Below are positions 36,645 through 45,053 of a DNA stretch of 50,426 bases, piece after piece. Position 1 is the stretch's first letter. Each line of letters begins with the position of its first letter. Source of the DNA: DGNJ01 sp002388905 (GTDB lineage Bacteria; Pseudomonadota; Gammaproteobacteria; Pseudomonadales; Porticoccaceae); assembly GCA_036843405.1 (NCBI GenBank), contig DAITSJ010000026.1, forward strand, positions 1 to 50,426, read 5' to 3'. Below the pieces are notes generated by a model. That model ran no database searches. It worked only from the letters and a program-made list of their open reading frames with translations, and was not told where the DNA came from. Both the position numbers and the translations under genes were made by a program.

Positions 36645-36681
36645 AAAAAACCCCGGCTGCAAGCGGCAGACGGGGTTTTTT
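36645..36681. terminator. Bidirectional intrinsic terminator
   Basis: AAAAAACCCCG (36645-36655) pairs with CGGGGTTTTTT (36671-36681). It lies between the convergent zinc-peptidase-like gene (+) and the cold-shock gene (-), has A- and T-runs on both sides and can end both transcripts. Confidence 0.9.
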
Positions 36682-36708
36682 AATCAGGCTGTTGCGGCTA
36701 TCTCCCGA

Positions 36709-36918
36709 TCAGGAAACGACGCGAACCTCTTCAGCCTGGGGACCTTTTTGACCCTGGGTAACACGGAACTCAACGCGCTGACCTTCGTCGAGCTTCTTGA
36801 ATCCGTCGGCAATAATGGCGCGAAAGTGGACAAACACGTCCGGACCGTCGTCCTGCTGAATGAAACCGAAGCCTTTGTCAGCATTGAACCACTTCACGGT
36901 GCCTGTAGTAGTAGACAT
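36709..36918 (-). CDS. CspA-family cold-shock protein
   Basis: This 69-residue single-domain OB-fold protein binds single-stranded RNA and DNA. RNP1 is KGFGFIQ and RNP2 is VFVHFRAI, after the start TGTVKWFNADKG. Members melt mRNA structure in the cold or act constitutively; which type this is cannot be told from sequence. AAGG lies seven bases before the ATG at 36918. The minus-strand region upstream has a TATTAT -10-like box (36964-36969) and a CCCC/GGGG hairpin in a short leader. Confidence 0.95.
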   Translation of the reverse strand: MSTTTGTVKWFNADKGFGFIQQDDGPDVFVHFRAIIADGFKKLDEGQRVEFRVTQGQKGPQAEEVRVVS

Positions 36919-37407
36919 AACTTAACCTTTTGTAACCAAAATACCCCGTCTGGGGCTTCTAACATAATATGCCCTTGCGGGCGCCTAGCAGGAATTGCAG
37001 GGATGACTCAATGACGACGTGACGAGGTACTACCCGAGAAACTTCGATCAGTGTACATAAAGCAGGCTGTATTCCATGCTGACTCTCAATATAATCCCTG
37101 TCGGATAAAAGTCAATGAAATTTCGTACGATAAAAACGACCTGCGCGCGGCGGCTCTGACACCGCCCCATAGCCGGCCTACCCCAACTGCCTGTCGCCTG
37201 GATCAGGGTTCGCGCCCCCTATTCCCGGACCACTGATAACGGCAGCCGCTCCGTTTTGGCCGGTTGTCTCCTCGCCCCGGATTAGGCGGAACCCAGGCTT
37301 CGCACTTTATGGTCGGCGCCGGCATATCCATGATGCTTTGCCGACGTGCGGAACTGAACTAGACTCGGATTTCATTCCCGCTTCCTGCTTGCAAAAAGGA
37401 CTCTGCC
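36919..37407. other. Intergenic region between divergent csp and dienelactone hydrolase genes
   Basis: No convincing gene lies here. For the cold-shock gene it holds a -10-like TATTAT at 36964-36969 on the minus strand. On the plus strand TATAAT occurs near 37090 after TGTATT with about 16 bases between, a weak promoter candidate far from the next gene. A 61-codon ORF (37051-37236) has no Shine-Dalgarno and ordinary intergenic composition, so I do not call it. Confidence 0.55.
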
Positions 37408-38124
37408 ATGGCAATTCAGACTCGTCTTATCGATTACACCGACGGCGACACCCACCTGGAGGGCTACCTGGCCCTGGACAACAGCTTAGACCAGCCGAGA
37501 CCGGGCGTTCTAATCGCTCACGCCTTTGGCGGCCGCAGCGATTTCGAGTGCGAAAAAGCGCGACTGCTGGCCCAGCAGGGCTACGTGGGTTTTGCCATGG
37601 ACATGTACGGTGAAGGAAGGGGCGGCGATACCTTCGAGGAAAACAGCGCCCTGATGCAACCGTTCCTGGATGATCGGGAAAAGCTTCAGAAACGCATGAC
37701 ACTGGCATTGAGCGCCCTGCGCCAGCAACCGGAGGTGGACGATGACAATCTCGCTGCCATGGGTTTCTGTTTCGGCGGCCTGTGCGTACTCGATCTTGCC
37801 CGAACCGGCGCCGATATCCGGGGCGCGATCAGCTTTCACGGGCTGTTGACGCCGCCGGGCAACACCGCCGACACCCCCATCAAGGCAAGGATCCTAGCGC
37901 TGCACGGTTACGATGACCCCATGGTGCCGCCCCAGAGCCTCCTGGATTTCGCCAATGAGATGACCGGCGCGGGCGCCGACTGGCAGGTCCATGCCTACGG
38001 CAATACCCTTCACTCCTTCACCAACCCGGAAGCCAACGACCCGGAGTTGGGGGCCAAATACGACGCCGCCGCCGATCGCCGCTCCTGGACCAGCCTACTC
38101 AATTTCCTCGAGGAAATATTCTAA
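37408..38124 (+). CDS. Dienelactone hydrolase family protein
   Basis: This 238-residue alpha/beta hydrolase has the family's catalytic cysteine in GFCFGGLCVLD (Cys121), the acid in HGYDDPMVPP (about Asp170) and His202 in NTLHSFTNPEA. Conserved FAMDMYGEG lies near residue 65. Dienelactone hydrolase opens lactones in chlorocatechol breakdown, but most chromosomal paralogues like this one have other unknown substrates. No aromatic-degradation genes are nearby. The ATG follows an AAAAGGA Shine-Dalgarno with an eight-base spacer. Confidence 0.92.
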   Translation: MAIQTRLIDYTDGDTHLEGYLALDNSLDQPRPGVLIAHAFGGRSDFECEKARLLAQQGYVGFAMDMYGEGRGGDTFEENSALMQPFLDDREKLQKRMTLALSALRQQPEVDDDNLAAMGFCFGGLCVLDLARTGADIRGAISFHGLLTPPGNTADTPIKARILALHGYDDPMVPPQSLLDFANEMTGAGADWQVHAYGNTLHSFTNPEANDPELGAKYDAAADRRSWTSLLNFLEEIF

Positions 38125-38143
38125 CGTTTTCCATGGGGCCGGA

Positions 38144-39127
38144 TCAGGGAACGACGACACCGGCCCCGGTAAACCGGCCCTGGCGGAGGTCGTCCAGGGC
38201 GCGGTTGGCATCTTCCAGGGAATAAGTATGGACCTCAGTGGTCACCGGAATGCGCGCGGCCAGGGGCAGGAACTCCTCACCGTCGCGCCGGGTCAGGTTG
38301 GCCACTGAGCAGAGTTCCCGCTCGCCCCAGAGCAAGGAATAGGGAAAACCGGGAATATCGCTCATATGGATGCCGGCACAGACCACCCGCCCTCCCCGAC
38401 GCACCGCCGCCAGCGCCGCGGGCACAAGCTCTCCCACCGGGGCGAAAATAATGGCGCCATCCATTGCTGTCGGCGGCCTCTCGCTGGACCCGCCCGCCCA
38501 CTCGGCACCCAGCTTCAGGGCAAATTGTTGGGCCTCGCGGTCACCCTCTCGGGTAAACGCATAGAGGGTTTTGCCCTGGTGGCGGGCCACCTGCACCAGA
38601 ATATGGGCGGCGGCGCCGAATCCGTAGAGGCCAATACAATCGCGATCAGCCACCAGCCGGTAGGCACGGTAACCGATCAGCCCGGCACACAGCAGTGGCG
38701 CGGCCTGCTCGTCCGAATAGCTCTCGGGCACGGGAAAACAGTAACGCGCGTCGGCCACCGCATAGTCGGCAAACCCGCCGTTGATCTGGTAGCCCGTATA
38801 GACAGCCGCTTCACAAAGGTTTTCTTTGTCATGCCGACAGAACCAGCAGTGGCCGCAACTACCCCCCAGCCAGGGCACGCCGATCCTGTCCCCGGCCGTA
38901 AAACCGTTCACGCCCTCGCCGACGGCATCCACTGTCCCGACAATCTGGTGCCCGGGTACCAGGGGCAGTCGAGGCTCGGTGAGATCACCGTCAACCACGT
39001 GCAGGTCGGTGCGGCAGATGCCGCAGGCACCGACCTTGATGCGAACCTGCCCCGGGCCCGCCTCGGGCATCGGCAGGTCTTTCAATACCAGAGACCGGCG
39101 CTGTTGCTCGAGCACCATGGCGCGCAT
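38144..39127 (-). CDS. Zinc-dependent alcohol dehydrogenase
   Basis: This medium-chain dehydrogenase of 327 residues has the catalytic zinc region CGICRTDLHVVDGDL and GHQIVG, and four structural-zinc cysteines in CGHCWFCRHDKENLC. The cofactor domain follows (IGLYGFGAAAHILVQVARHQG), in which the usual GxGxxG reads GFGAAA. It resembles the zinc alcohol dehydrogenases that use NAD(P) with primary alcohols or aldehydes. I chose the ATG at 39127, six bases after GGAGG. The ATG at 39133 directly abuts that site. Confidence 0.92.
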   Translation of the reverse strand: MRAMVLEQQRRSLVLKDLPMPEAGPGQVRIKVGACGICRTDLHVVDGDLTEPRLPLVPGHQIVGTVDAVGEGVNGFTAGDRIGVPWLGGSCGHCWFCRHDKENLCEAAVYTGYQINGGFADYAVADARYCFPVPESYSDEQAAPLLCAGLIGYRAYRLVADRDCIGLYGFGAAAHILVQVARHQGKTLYAFTREGDREAQQFALKLGAEWAGGSSERPPTAMDGAIIFAPVGELVPAALAAVRRGGRVVCAGIHMSDIPGFPYSLLWGERELCSVANLTRRDGEEFLPLAARIPVTTEVHTYSLEDANRALDDLRQGRFTGAGVVVP

Positions 39128-39185
39128 ACGCATCCTCCGTTTTTGTGGCCTGCCGGCACCGGGGAACCGGTCCCGGACCAGGACG

Positions 39186-40064
39186 TTACTCCGCAGGCCG
39201 GGCCGAAACCGGTTCCAGCCCCGAACGGATATGGATATCCCGCTGCGGGAAGGGAATTTCCACGCCCTCGGCCTTGAGTACATCGTGAATCATCAACAGG
39301 AACTGGGAGTACACCAATCCCGGTTTTCGCACCATCTGGCCCTCCACCCAGATCACCAGTTTAAAATCCAGGCTGCTGTCGCCGAAACCGGTCATGATCA
39401 CGCCCGGCATTTTGTCGGGCGCCTTGATGGCGACCTCGTGCTCCCTGGCGGCAGCCTCCACTGCCTCGATGACCTGGTGGGGATCGGAACCGTAGGCGAC
39501 CCCGAACTCAATGCCGAAGCGCCGGTATTCATCCGACAGGGTCCAGTTGTTGACCTGGCTGCTGATAAATTGGGAGTTGGGTACCAGGATATCCTCATTG
39601 CCCAGGGTGCGGATCCAGGTGCTGCGAATATTGATTTCCCGCACTTCTCCCAGCAGGCCGTTTTCCAGCTCGACGAAATCGCCGACCCGCAGTGTCTTTT
39701 CAAAAAGGATAATGATCCCGGAAATAAAATTGCTGACAATATTCTGAAGACCGAAGCCGATACCCACACTGAGTGCCCCGGCCACCAGGGCAATGCGATC
39801 GAAGGTGATACCGAGCATGGACAGGGTCAGCAGTATCGCTATGGTGAAAATGGTGTAACCGAGCAGCCGGGTCATGGTATAGACCTGGCTTTCCGCCATG
39901 CCCTTGCGGTACCGGGCGGCCCTGGCCAGGGCCCGGGCCGCGAGCTTATTGATAATCATGGCGGCGACCAGCACCAGCAGCGCCGACACCAGCTGATAGG
40001 TATTAAGCGTATAGCTGCCAATGCTGAACAGCTGGTATTCGAGCCAGCCGACGACTTTATCCAT
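39186..40064 (-). CDS. MscS-family mechanosensitive channel
   Basis: The 292-residue protein resembles small-conductance mechanosensitive channels that open under membrane tension in osmotic downshock. It has about three N-terminal membrane segments, with the pore-lining helix and following loop in GALSVGIGFGLQNIVSNFISGIIILFEK. The beta domain (VGDFVELENGLLGEVREINIRSTWIRT) and the alpha/beta C-terminal domain ending near FPQRDIHI complete it. The ATG at 40064 starts it. It is downstream of corA on the same strand with a 35-base gap. Confidence 0.94.
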   Translation of the reverse strand: MDKVVGWLEYQLFSIGSYTLNTYQLVSALLVLVAAMIINKLAARALARAARYRKGMAESQVYTMTRLLGYTIFTIAILLTLSMLGITFDRIALVAGALSVGIGFGLQNIVSNFISGIIILFEKTLRVGDFVELENGLLGEVREINIRSTWIRTLGNEDILVPNSQFISSQVNNWTLSDEYRRFGIEFGVAYGSDPHQVIEAVEAAAREHEVAIKAPDKMPGVIMTGFGDSSLDFKLVIWVEGQMVRKPGLVYSQFLLMIHDVLKAEGVEIPFPQRDIHIRSGLEPVSARPAE

Positions 40065-40099
40065 TAGATGCGCCCGCCCCTGTCATATCGCCAATCCCC

Positions 40100-41071
40100 T
40101 CAGAGCCATCGAATACGGCGGAAAACGCCAACCAGGACCACCATCACCACGGCCATGATGGCGAGCAGGCTGAAATAGCCCCAGCGCCAGCCCAGTTCAG
40201 GCATGTATTCGAAATTCATGCCATATATACCCGCGATAAACGTCAGGGGCACGAAGATTGCCGTCAGTACCGTCAGCACCCGCATGGTGTTGTTGAGCTG
40301 GTGGTTGGTGAGGGAGATATAGCCCTCCACCAGATCGCCCGCCAGTTCGTAGTGCATGGTGCAGAGCGACTGCAGGCGCTCGTACTTTTCGTAGACATCG
40401 AGTACCACGTGCCGGGCCTCCTTGCCGCCGGCGTTGAAAAAATCGGTCTTCACGCCGCGCAGGGTATCGAAAACCCGGGTGTGGTAATTGAAGATGCGCT
40501 TGAGCTTGCGCAACCGGGTCCGATAATAGGTAAGCTCGAGCATGGCCTTATCGTCGGGGCTTTCCTGGAGCTGGTCCTCCAGATCCGCCAGGTGCGGCTC
40601 GAACTCCAGCATCAAATCCAGATAGCGGCGCGCCGCGGTAGTGGAAATTTCCAGGGCCAGCCGGATGCCGCCCTGCTTCAGCGAGGCGGTCAGCTCCGGG
40701 GAGGTCCACCAGTGGTTGATACTTACCGACTTTTTGTCATGGCGGGTCAGGAGAAAGCGCGGCCCCGCGAACAGGGCGATCTGCACGGTGCCGAAATCAA
40801 GGCCCTCGGTCTCCGCATCCAGTCCCCGCAGGAGGATAAAAAGGTGGTCGTCGAAAACCTCCAGCTTGGGAGGGTGGCGCTCCCGCTGGGCGTCCTTGAT
40901 GGCCAGGGGATGAAGGCCCAGGGAGCGCATCAGGCGCTCCTCCTGGTCGGCGTCTTCCCGGTACAGATCGACCCAGAGAAAGCTGGCAGGCTCCCGATGC
41001 CACTCCTCCAGCAATTCCGCTCCCCCTCGTCGAAGGGCGCCGTTCGAATCCAGCAGTGCGATCTGTAGCAT
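40100..41071 (-). CDS. CorA-family divalent cation transporter
   Basis: This protein of about 323 residues is a CorA-type magnesium/cobalt channel. It has a large cytoplasmic N-terminal funnel (SFLWVDLYREDADQEERLMR), a long stalk helix (QLQESPDDKAMLELTYYRTRLRKLKR), and two C-terminal membrane helices. The signature YGMNF (IYGMNFEYMPELGW) lies between them. The ATG at 41071 marks where similarity begins, although the frame is open to 41161. Related zinc exporters (ZntB) share this fold, but ZntB lacks this exact context. It is divergent from cca. Confidence 0.93.
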   Translation of the reverse strand: MLQIALLDSNGALRRGGAELLEEWHREPASFLWVDLYREDADQEERLMRSLGLHPLAIKDAQRERHPPKLEVFDDHLFILLRGLDAETEGLDFGTVQIALFAGPRFLLTRHDKKSVSINHWWTSPELTASLKQGGIRLALEISTTAARRYLDLMLEFEPHLADLEDQLQESPDDKAMLELTYYRTRLRKLKRIFNYHTRVFDTLRGVKTDFFNAGGKEARHVVLDVYEKYERLQSLCTMHYELAGDLVEGYISLTNHQLNNTMRVLTVLTAIFVPLTFIAGIYGMNFEYMPELGWRWGYFSLLAIMAVVMVVLVGVFRRIRWL

Positions 41072-41182
41072 TGGGCTCCACTTCCATGGCCTGTCCGTGC
41101 TCACGAATGTAAAGGATATGGCGTGCTTTGGGTAGCCCGCCGGTACGAGGCCACCCGGCAACTGCTTTTCACCGGTATCGTT

Positions 41183-41190
41183 GTTATGAT
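41183..41190 (+). promoter_or_regulatory. Predicted promoter of cca, possible leaderless start
   Basis: TG-T-TATGAT (41182-41190) fits an extended -10. Transcription would start about 7 bases later, near 41197, only three bases before the cca ATG. No Shine-Dalgarno is visible before that ATG, so the transcript could be nearly leaderless. Confidence 0.3.
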
Positions 41191-41199
41191 TGGCCGCCT

Positions 41200-42438
41200 A
41201 TGGAAACCTACCTGGTCGGCGGCGCGGTGCGCGACAAATTGCTCGGTTACCCCTATTCCGAACGGGACTGGGTGGTGGTGGGCGCCACCCCGAAAGAAAT
41301 GGAAGCAGCCGGCTACAAACCCGTGGGAAAGGATTTTCCCGTTTTCCTCCACCCGCACAGCAAAGAGGAATACGCCCTGGCCCGCACCGAACGCAAGTCC
41401 GGCAAGGGTTACAAGGGCTTCCGGTTTTTTGCCGGCCCGGAAATCACGCTGGAACAGGACCTGGCCCGCCGGGACCTGACCATCAATGCCATGGCCATGG
41501 ACGAACGGGATAACCTGATCGACCCCTATGGCGGCCGTAATGACCTGGAGAACCGGGTGCTGCGCCACGTTTCCGACGCTTTCGCGGAGGACCCCCTGCG
41601 GGTATTGCGCGTGGCGCGCTTTGCAGCCCGTTACCACCACCTGGGCTTCACCGTCGCCGGGGAAACCCTGGCAATGATGCGGCAACTCGCCGACAGCGAC
41701 GAACTGCGACACCTGACCGCGGAACGGGTCTGGCTGGAAACCCGCAAAGCCCTGTCGGAGTCCTCCCCCCATATCTATATCCAGGTGCTCAGGGAATGCG
41801 GCGCCCTGGCGGTTCTGTTTCCGGAGATCGACCGCCTGTTCGGCGTCGAGCAGCGGGCCGATTTCCATCCGGAAATCGACACCGGCGTCCATACGCTGAT
41901 GGTACTCGAGCAGGCGGCACGCCTCAGTGACGACACCCGGGTCCGTTTCGCGGCGCTGGTCCACGACCTGGGCAAAGGCACCACCTCCCCTGACATCCTG
42001 CCCCGGCATATCGGCCACGAAGAGCGCGGTATTCCGCTGGTGGAGGCTCTCTGCGACCGCTACCGGATACCCAACGACTACCGGGAACTGGCACTGGCCG
42101 TCACCCGCCTCCACCTGCTCTGCCACAAGATTTTCGAGTTGAGGCCCGCGACCGTACTGCGTGTGCTCAAGGCCGCGGATGCATTCCGCAAGCCGGACCG
42201 TTTTGAACAGATGCTGCTCGCCGTCGAGGCGGATGCCCGGGGACGGCAGGGCTTCGAGGAAAGTGCCTATCCCCAGGGCCGATGGCTGCGGGAGGTTTTC
42301 GAAGATGTCCGCGCCATTTCGCCGAAACCCCTTGTCGAGGACGGGCTCCAGGGGGAAGCCATCGGCAGGGCCCTGGACCGTCTTCGCCAGGCGCGCATCG
42401 CCGAATTGAAAAAGAACCGCGAAGCCCGGTGCCCATGA
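41200..42438 (+). CDS. cca: CCA-adding enzyme (multifunctional, with HD domain)
   Basis: Cca adds or repairs the CCA end of tRNA. The 412-residue protein begins METYLVGGAVRDKLLG, the class II nucleotidyltransferase G-GG-VRD motif, and has ERDWVVVG with the metal-binding acidic residue. The nucleotide-selection motif is EDPLRVLRVARFAARY. An HD phosphohydrolase domain follows (RFAALVHDLGKGTT), as in the gammaproteobacterial enzymes with added phosphatase activity. The stop overlaps the next gene's ATG by four bases. There is no Shine-Dalgarno before the ATG at 41200. Confidence 0.96.
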   Translation: METYLVGGAVRDKLLGYPYSERDWVVVGATPKEMEAAGYKPVGKDFPVFLHPHSKEEYALARTERKSGKGYKGFRFFAGPEITLEQDLARRDLTINAMAMDERDNLIDPYGGRNDLENRVLRHVSDAFAEDPLRVLRVARFAARYHHLGFTVAGETLAMMRQLADSDELRHLTAERVWLETRKALSESSPHIYIQVLRECGALAVLFPEIDRLFGVEQRADFHPEIDTGVHTLMVLEQAARLSDDTRVRFAALVHDLGKGTTSPDILPRHIGHEERGIPLVEALCDRYRIPNDYRELALAVTRLHLLCHKIFELRPATVLRVLKAADAFRKPDRFEQMLLAVEADARGRQGFEESAYPQGRWLREVFEDVRAISPKPLVEDGLQGEAIGRALDRLRQARIAELKKNREARCP

Positions 42439-43196
42439 ACCACGAGAATACGCCCGTCGCCCTGATCACCGGGGTCAACAGGCGCATCGGCGAGGCCCTG
42501 TGCCGGCAATTCCATCGGCAGGGTTTTTCGCTGGCCATTCATCACGGCCCCCGGTCGGCGACCGTCGCCGGCGACATTGCCGATACGCTCAACGGCGAAC
42601 GTCCCGGTTCCGCCACCTGTTTCGCCGGCGACCTGGGAGCGGTCGAGGCCATCGAGGCACTGGCGGATTCAGTGCTTCACCACTGGGGCCGACTGGATGT
42701 ACTGGTCAATAATGCGTCCCGCTTCTATCCCACACCACTGGCAACGGCGGACGACAGCCAGTGGAAGGACCTTATGGGCAGCAACCTCAAGGGTCCATTC
42801 TTTCTGTCCCGGGCGCTGGCGCCGGCCTTGAAAGCAAGCCGGGGCGCCATTATCAATATCGGCGACATCAATGCGCGCCAACCCCTCAAGGACTATTCCC
42901 TTTATTGTATCGCCAAGGCGGGAAACCACATGCTGACCCGATCTCTGGCCCTGGAACTGGCGCCGGAGGTGCGGGTCAACGGCATCGCGCCGGGCAGCAT
43001 CCTGTGGCCGGAGGGCACCGCGGCCATGGATGATGCCGGCAAGGCGGAAACCCTGGACGCCATACCCCTGCAACGGAGCGGCTCCCCCGATGACATTGCC
43101 GCCCTGGCCACGTTGATGGCAATGGATGCCACTTATATCACGGGCCAGGTCATTGCCGTCGACGGCGGCAAGTCCCTGGCCGGTAAGCGGGCCTGA
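42435..43196 (+). CDS. Pteridine reductase / FolM-like short-chain dehydrogenase
   Basis: This 253-residue short-chain dehydrogenase has the cofactor motif TGVNRRIG, in which TGxxxRxG with arginine is typical of NADPH-dependent pteridine reductases and FolM. NNASRFYPTP and the catalytic Tyr and Lys in YSLYCIAKAG are also present. FolM reduces dihydromonapterin. The assignment to pterin metabolism is supported by folK and folB nearby (44183-45053) and by the ATGA overlap with cca. A general SDR remains possible, because the family is broad. Confidence 0.8.
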   Translation: MNHENTPVALITGVNRRIGEALCRQFHRQGFSLAIHHGPRSATVAGDIADTLNGERPGSATCFAGDLGAVEAIEALADSVLHHWGRLDVLVNNASRFYPTPLATADDSQWKDLMGSNLKGPFFLSRALAPALKASRGAIINIGDINARQPLKDYSLYCIAKAGNHMLTRSLALELAPEVRVNGIAPGSILWPEGTAAMDDAGKAETLDAIPLQRSGSPDDIAALATLMAMDATYITGQVIAVDGGKSLAGKRA

Positions 43197-43202
43197 CGAC
43201 TA

Positions 43203-43216
43203 TTGACCTGCATCAA
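43203..43216. promoter_or_regulatory. FNR/Anr-like box upstream of hsp20
   Basis: TTGAC-CTGC-ATCAA matches the FNR/Anr consensus TTGAT-N4-ATCAA at nine of ten positions. Its centre is about 78 bases before the predicted heat-shock start and closer to a possible sigma70 -10 (GATATT, 43245-43250). FNR-type regulators act in low oxygen. The site is only a sequence match. Confidence 0.5.
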
Positions 43217-43253
43217 TCGCATCCTGAAGACCACCCCCTTGCGCGATATTGCC

Positions 43254-43281
43254 CTTGAAATATTGCCAGCCGCACCTATTA
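43254..43281 (+). promoter_or_regulatory. Predicted sigma32 promoter of hsp20
   Basis: CTTGAA (43254-43259) is followed after 14 bases by ACCTATTA (43274-43281). The -35 is perfect and the -10 matches five of seven informative bases of CCCCATnT. Transcription would start near 43288, about 32 bases before the ATG, with AAAGGAGG just upstream of the start. Confidence 0.75.
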
Positions 43282-43319
43282 CTCTAAAAGCCAACCAACA
43301 CTTTTAAAGGAGGTGTATC

Positions 43320-43748
43320 ATGGCTCTGGTTCCAAGAAGCAATTTTTTTGATATCGACAAATTCTTCGATGATTTCTGGGCGCCTTCCCGGGGCGAGACC
43401 AATGAGGTCAATGCGTTCTTCGCCCCCCGCGTGGACATCAAGGAGCACGACAAGCACTACGAGATTACCGCCGAGTTGCCCGGCGTCAAGAAGGACGACG
43501 TCAATATCACCCTCCAGGACGGCATTCTCACTATCGAGGCGGAAAGCCGGCAGGAGAGCAAGGAAGAGAAGGAAGGCAAGGTGATTCGCCAGGAGCGGCG
43601 CTATGGCCGGTATTCCCGCAGTTTCAATCTGGGCGACAACGTCCACGAGGAGGATATCAAGGCATCCTTCGACAATGGCGTACTGACTATCGAAGCCCCC
43701 AAGGCGCCGGAAGTACAACCCCAGCAGCGGCGCATCGAGGTCAAATAA
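43320..43748 (+). CDS. Hsp20 / alpha-crystallin small heat-shock protein
   Basis: Small heat-shock proteins hold unfolding proteins until DnaK and ClpB can refold them. The 142-residue protein has the alpha-crystallin domain (about 36-130): FAPRVDIKEHDKHYEITAELPGVKKDDVNITLQDGILTIEA, then the end signature ASFDNGVLTIEAPK and a short C-terminal tail. A strong AAAGGAGG Shine-Dalgarno precedes the ATG. The promoter region carries a sigma32 match and an FNR-like box. Confidence 0.96.
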   Translation: MALVPRSNFFDIDKFFDDFWAPSRGETNEVNAFFAPRVDIKEHDKHYEITAELPGVKKDDVNITLQDGILTIEAESRQESKEEKEGKVIRQERRYGRYSRSFNLGDNVHEEDIKASFDNGVLTIEAPKAPEVQPQQRRIEVK

Positions 43749-43787
43749 ATCCTGCCCGGCAGCGATGCTGTGCTAGCCTTTCAGCGA

Positions 43788-43820
43788 GAGGCGGCAATGT
43801 GGCCGCCTCCTTCTGTTTTT
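43788..43820 (+). terminator. Terminator-like hairpin after hsp20
   Basis: GAGGCGGC (43788-43795) and GCCGCCTC (43802-43809) form a perfect eight-base stem, with T residues at 43816-43820. The T-run is six bases from the stem, so termination may be partial and allow read-through into the DksA-like gene 22 bases later. Confidence 0.6.
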
Positions 43821-43841
43821 CCAAACCGAATGAAGAGCACT

Positions 43842-44174
43842 ATGTCCGAAACCACCCTCAAGGGGATAGAAAACTATCTCCGGCAACGCAAGGAACAACT
43901 CATCACGCGCCTGGAAAAAGTCCAGCAGGACGTCACCGCCGAACATTCCGCCGACTGGGTGGAGCAGGCCCAGGAGCGCCAGAACGATGAAGTCATGGAT
44001 GCCATCGGCAACGAATCCCGTGTCGAACTGTCGCGCATCAACCAGGCCCTGGAGCGGCTCGAGCGCGGGGAATACACCACCTGCAGCCAGTGCGGCGAAA
44101 CCATCAACCTGCAACGCCTGGAAGCCGTGCCCTATACGGACCTGTGCATCCAGTGTGCGAGCGCGGCCGACTAG
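43842..44174 (+). CDS. DksA/TraR-family zinc-finger protein
   Basis: This 110-residue protein resembles short DksA paralogues that bind the RNA polymerase secondary channel. The N-terminal coiled coil (EQLITRLEKVQQDV and VELSRINQALERLERGEY) leads to a four-cysteine zinc finger, CSQC...CIQC. It is shorter than DksA (about 150 residues), and the exact DxxDxA tip motif is not obvious, so it may be a redox or accessory type. I chose the ATG at 43842, preceded by GAAGAG. It follows hsp20 on the same strand. Confidence 0.82.
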   Translation: MSETTLKGIENYLRQRKEQLITRLEKVQQDVTAEHSADWVEQAQERQNDEVMDAIGNESRVELSRINQALERLERGEYTTCSQCGETINLQRLEAVPYTDLCIQCASAAD

Positions 44175-44182
44175 CCTGAGAT

Positions 44183-44698
44183 TCAACCGCGGGGCGAGAT
44201 TTGCTCCCCGCGCCAGACAAATGTCACCGGCCACAGCTTCTGAGCCGATTTATCGTAATCCCGCCACAGTTCCCCATAGGTCCGCTTTTCACCGGGATGG
44301 ACACGGTCGCCGGCGATTTCCGCCAGGGGCAGCAGGACAAACGCATTCTCGAGAATTTCCTGACGCGGCAGTTCAACCCCCTCGACGGTACCGACCAGAT
44401 CGTCGTAGACCAGAATATCGATATCCAGCGTCCGTGAACTGAAGCGGGGACCGTCCCGCCGCCGGCCATGCCTGTCCTCGATGGCCCGCAAGTGAGAGAA
44501 AAGGTCACCCACGGAGGCCCGGCACCGGAAGCCGGCGACCAGGTTGTAGAAGTCGTCACCGCCAAAACCCACCGCCTCGCTCTGGTAAACGGAGGACAGC
44601 ACCAACGCCCCGAATGCGTCGGCAAGGTCGTCCAGGGCCGCGGCAATGTGGTATTCCCGGTCGATATTGCTGCCGATACTGACGAAGACCTCAGGCAT
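44183..44698 (-). CDS. folK: HPPK, 2-amino-4-hydroxy-6-hydroxymethyldihydropteridine diphosphokinase
   Basis: FolK transfers pyrophosphate from ATP to 6-hydroxymethyl-7,8-dihydropterin in folate synthesis. The 171-residue protein has VSIGSNIDREYHI, YQSEAVGFGGDDFYNLVAGF and the signature RFSSRTLDIDILVYDDL, which holds the metal-binding aspartates. It starts inside the end of folB (eight-base overlap), so tsaD, folB and folK are probably co-transcribed. It converges on the DksA-like gene with an eight-base gap. Confidence 0.95.
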   Translation of the reverse strand: MPEVFVSIGSNIDREYHIAAALDDLADAFGALVLSSVYQSEAVGFGGDDFYNLVAGFRCRASVGDLFSHLRAIEDRHGRRRDGPRFSSRTLDIDILVYDDLVGTVEGVELPRQEILENAFVLLPLAEIAGDRVHPGEKRTYGELWRDYDKSAQKLWPVTFVWRGEQISPRG

Positions 44699-45053
44699 CG
44701 GGCCTTTCCCCCCGTTCGATAATCAACCCCACATCCCGGGCCCCGCGCAGGGCGCCGGGCTTGCTAAGCCGCAGGCGCAGCCAGGGCACATTGAACTCAT
44801 CGATAACGATAGCCGCCACTTCTTCCGCCAGCCTTTCCACCAGCAGGAACTCGCTGCCCTCGATAAACGCGATCAGGCGCTTGGCCACCGCCTTGTAGTT
44901 CAGCGCGTACTGGATATCGTCGGTCGCCGCTGCCCGGCGTATATCCGTCGCCATTTCCAGATCGAGACTGACGGTCTGGCGAACCTCCCGCTCCCAGTCG
45001 AAGATGCCGATTATGGTGTCGACACACAGATCGCGAATATAGACGATATCCAT
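44691..45053 (-). CDS. folB: Dihydroneopterin aldolase FolB
   Basis: FolB cuts dihydroneopterin to hydroxymethyl-dihydropterin, the substrate of FolK next door. The 120-residue protein has the family start MDIVYIRDLCVDTIIGIFDWEREVRQTVSLDLEM, then ALNYKAVAKRL, and FLLVERLAEEVAAIVIDEF with the catalytic lysine region following. Its ATG shares one base with the tsaD stop codon. In the Pseudomonas order I recall, plsY lies between tsaD and folB; here it does not. Confidence 0.95.
   Translation of the reverse strand: MDIVYIRDLCVDTIIGIFDWEREVRQTVSLDLEMATDIRRAAATDDIQYALNYKAVAKRLIAFIEGSEFLLVERLAEEVAAIVIDEFNVPWLRLRLSKPGALRGARDVGLIIERGERPDA

Noticed and set aside
37051..37236. 61-codon ORF in the csp upstream region
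   Set aside because: No Shine-Dalgarno, no family features, and intergenic-like composition.
42435..43196. FabG-type 3-oxoacyl-ACP reductase
   Set aside because: The TGxxxRxG motif and folate-gene neighbours fit a pteridine reductase better. A generic SDR cannot be fully excluded.
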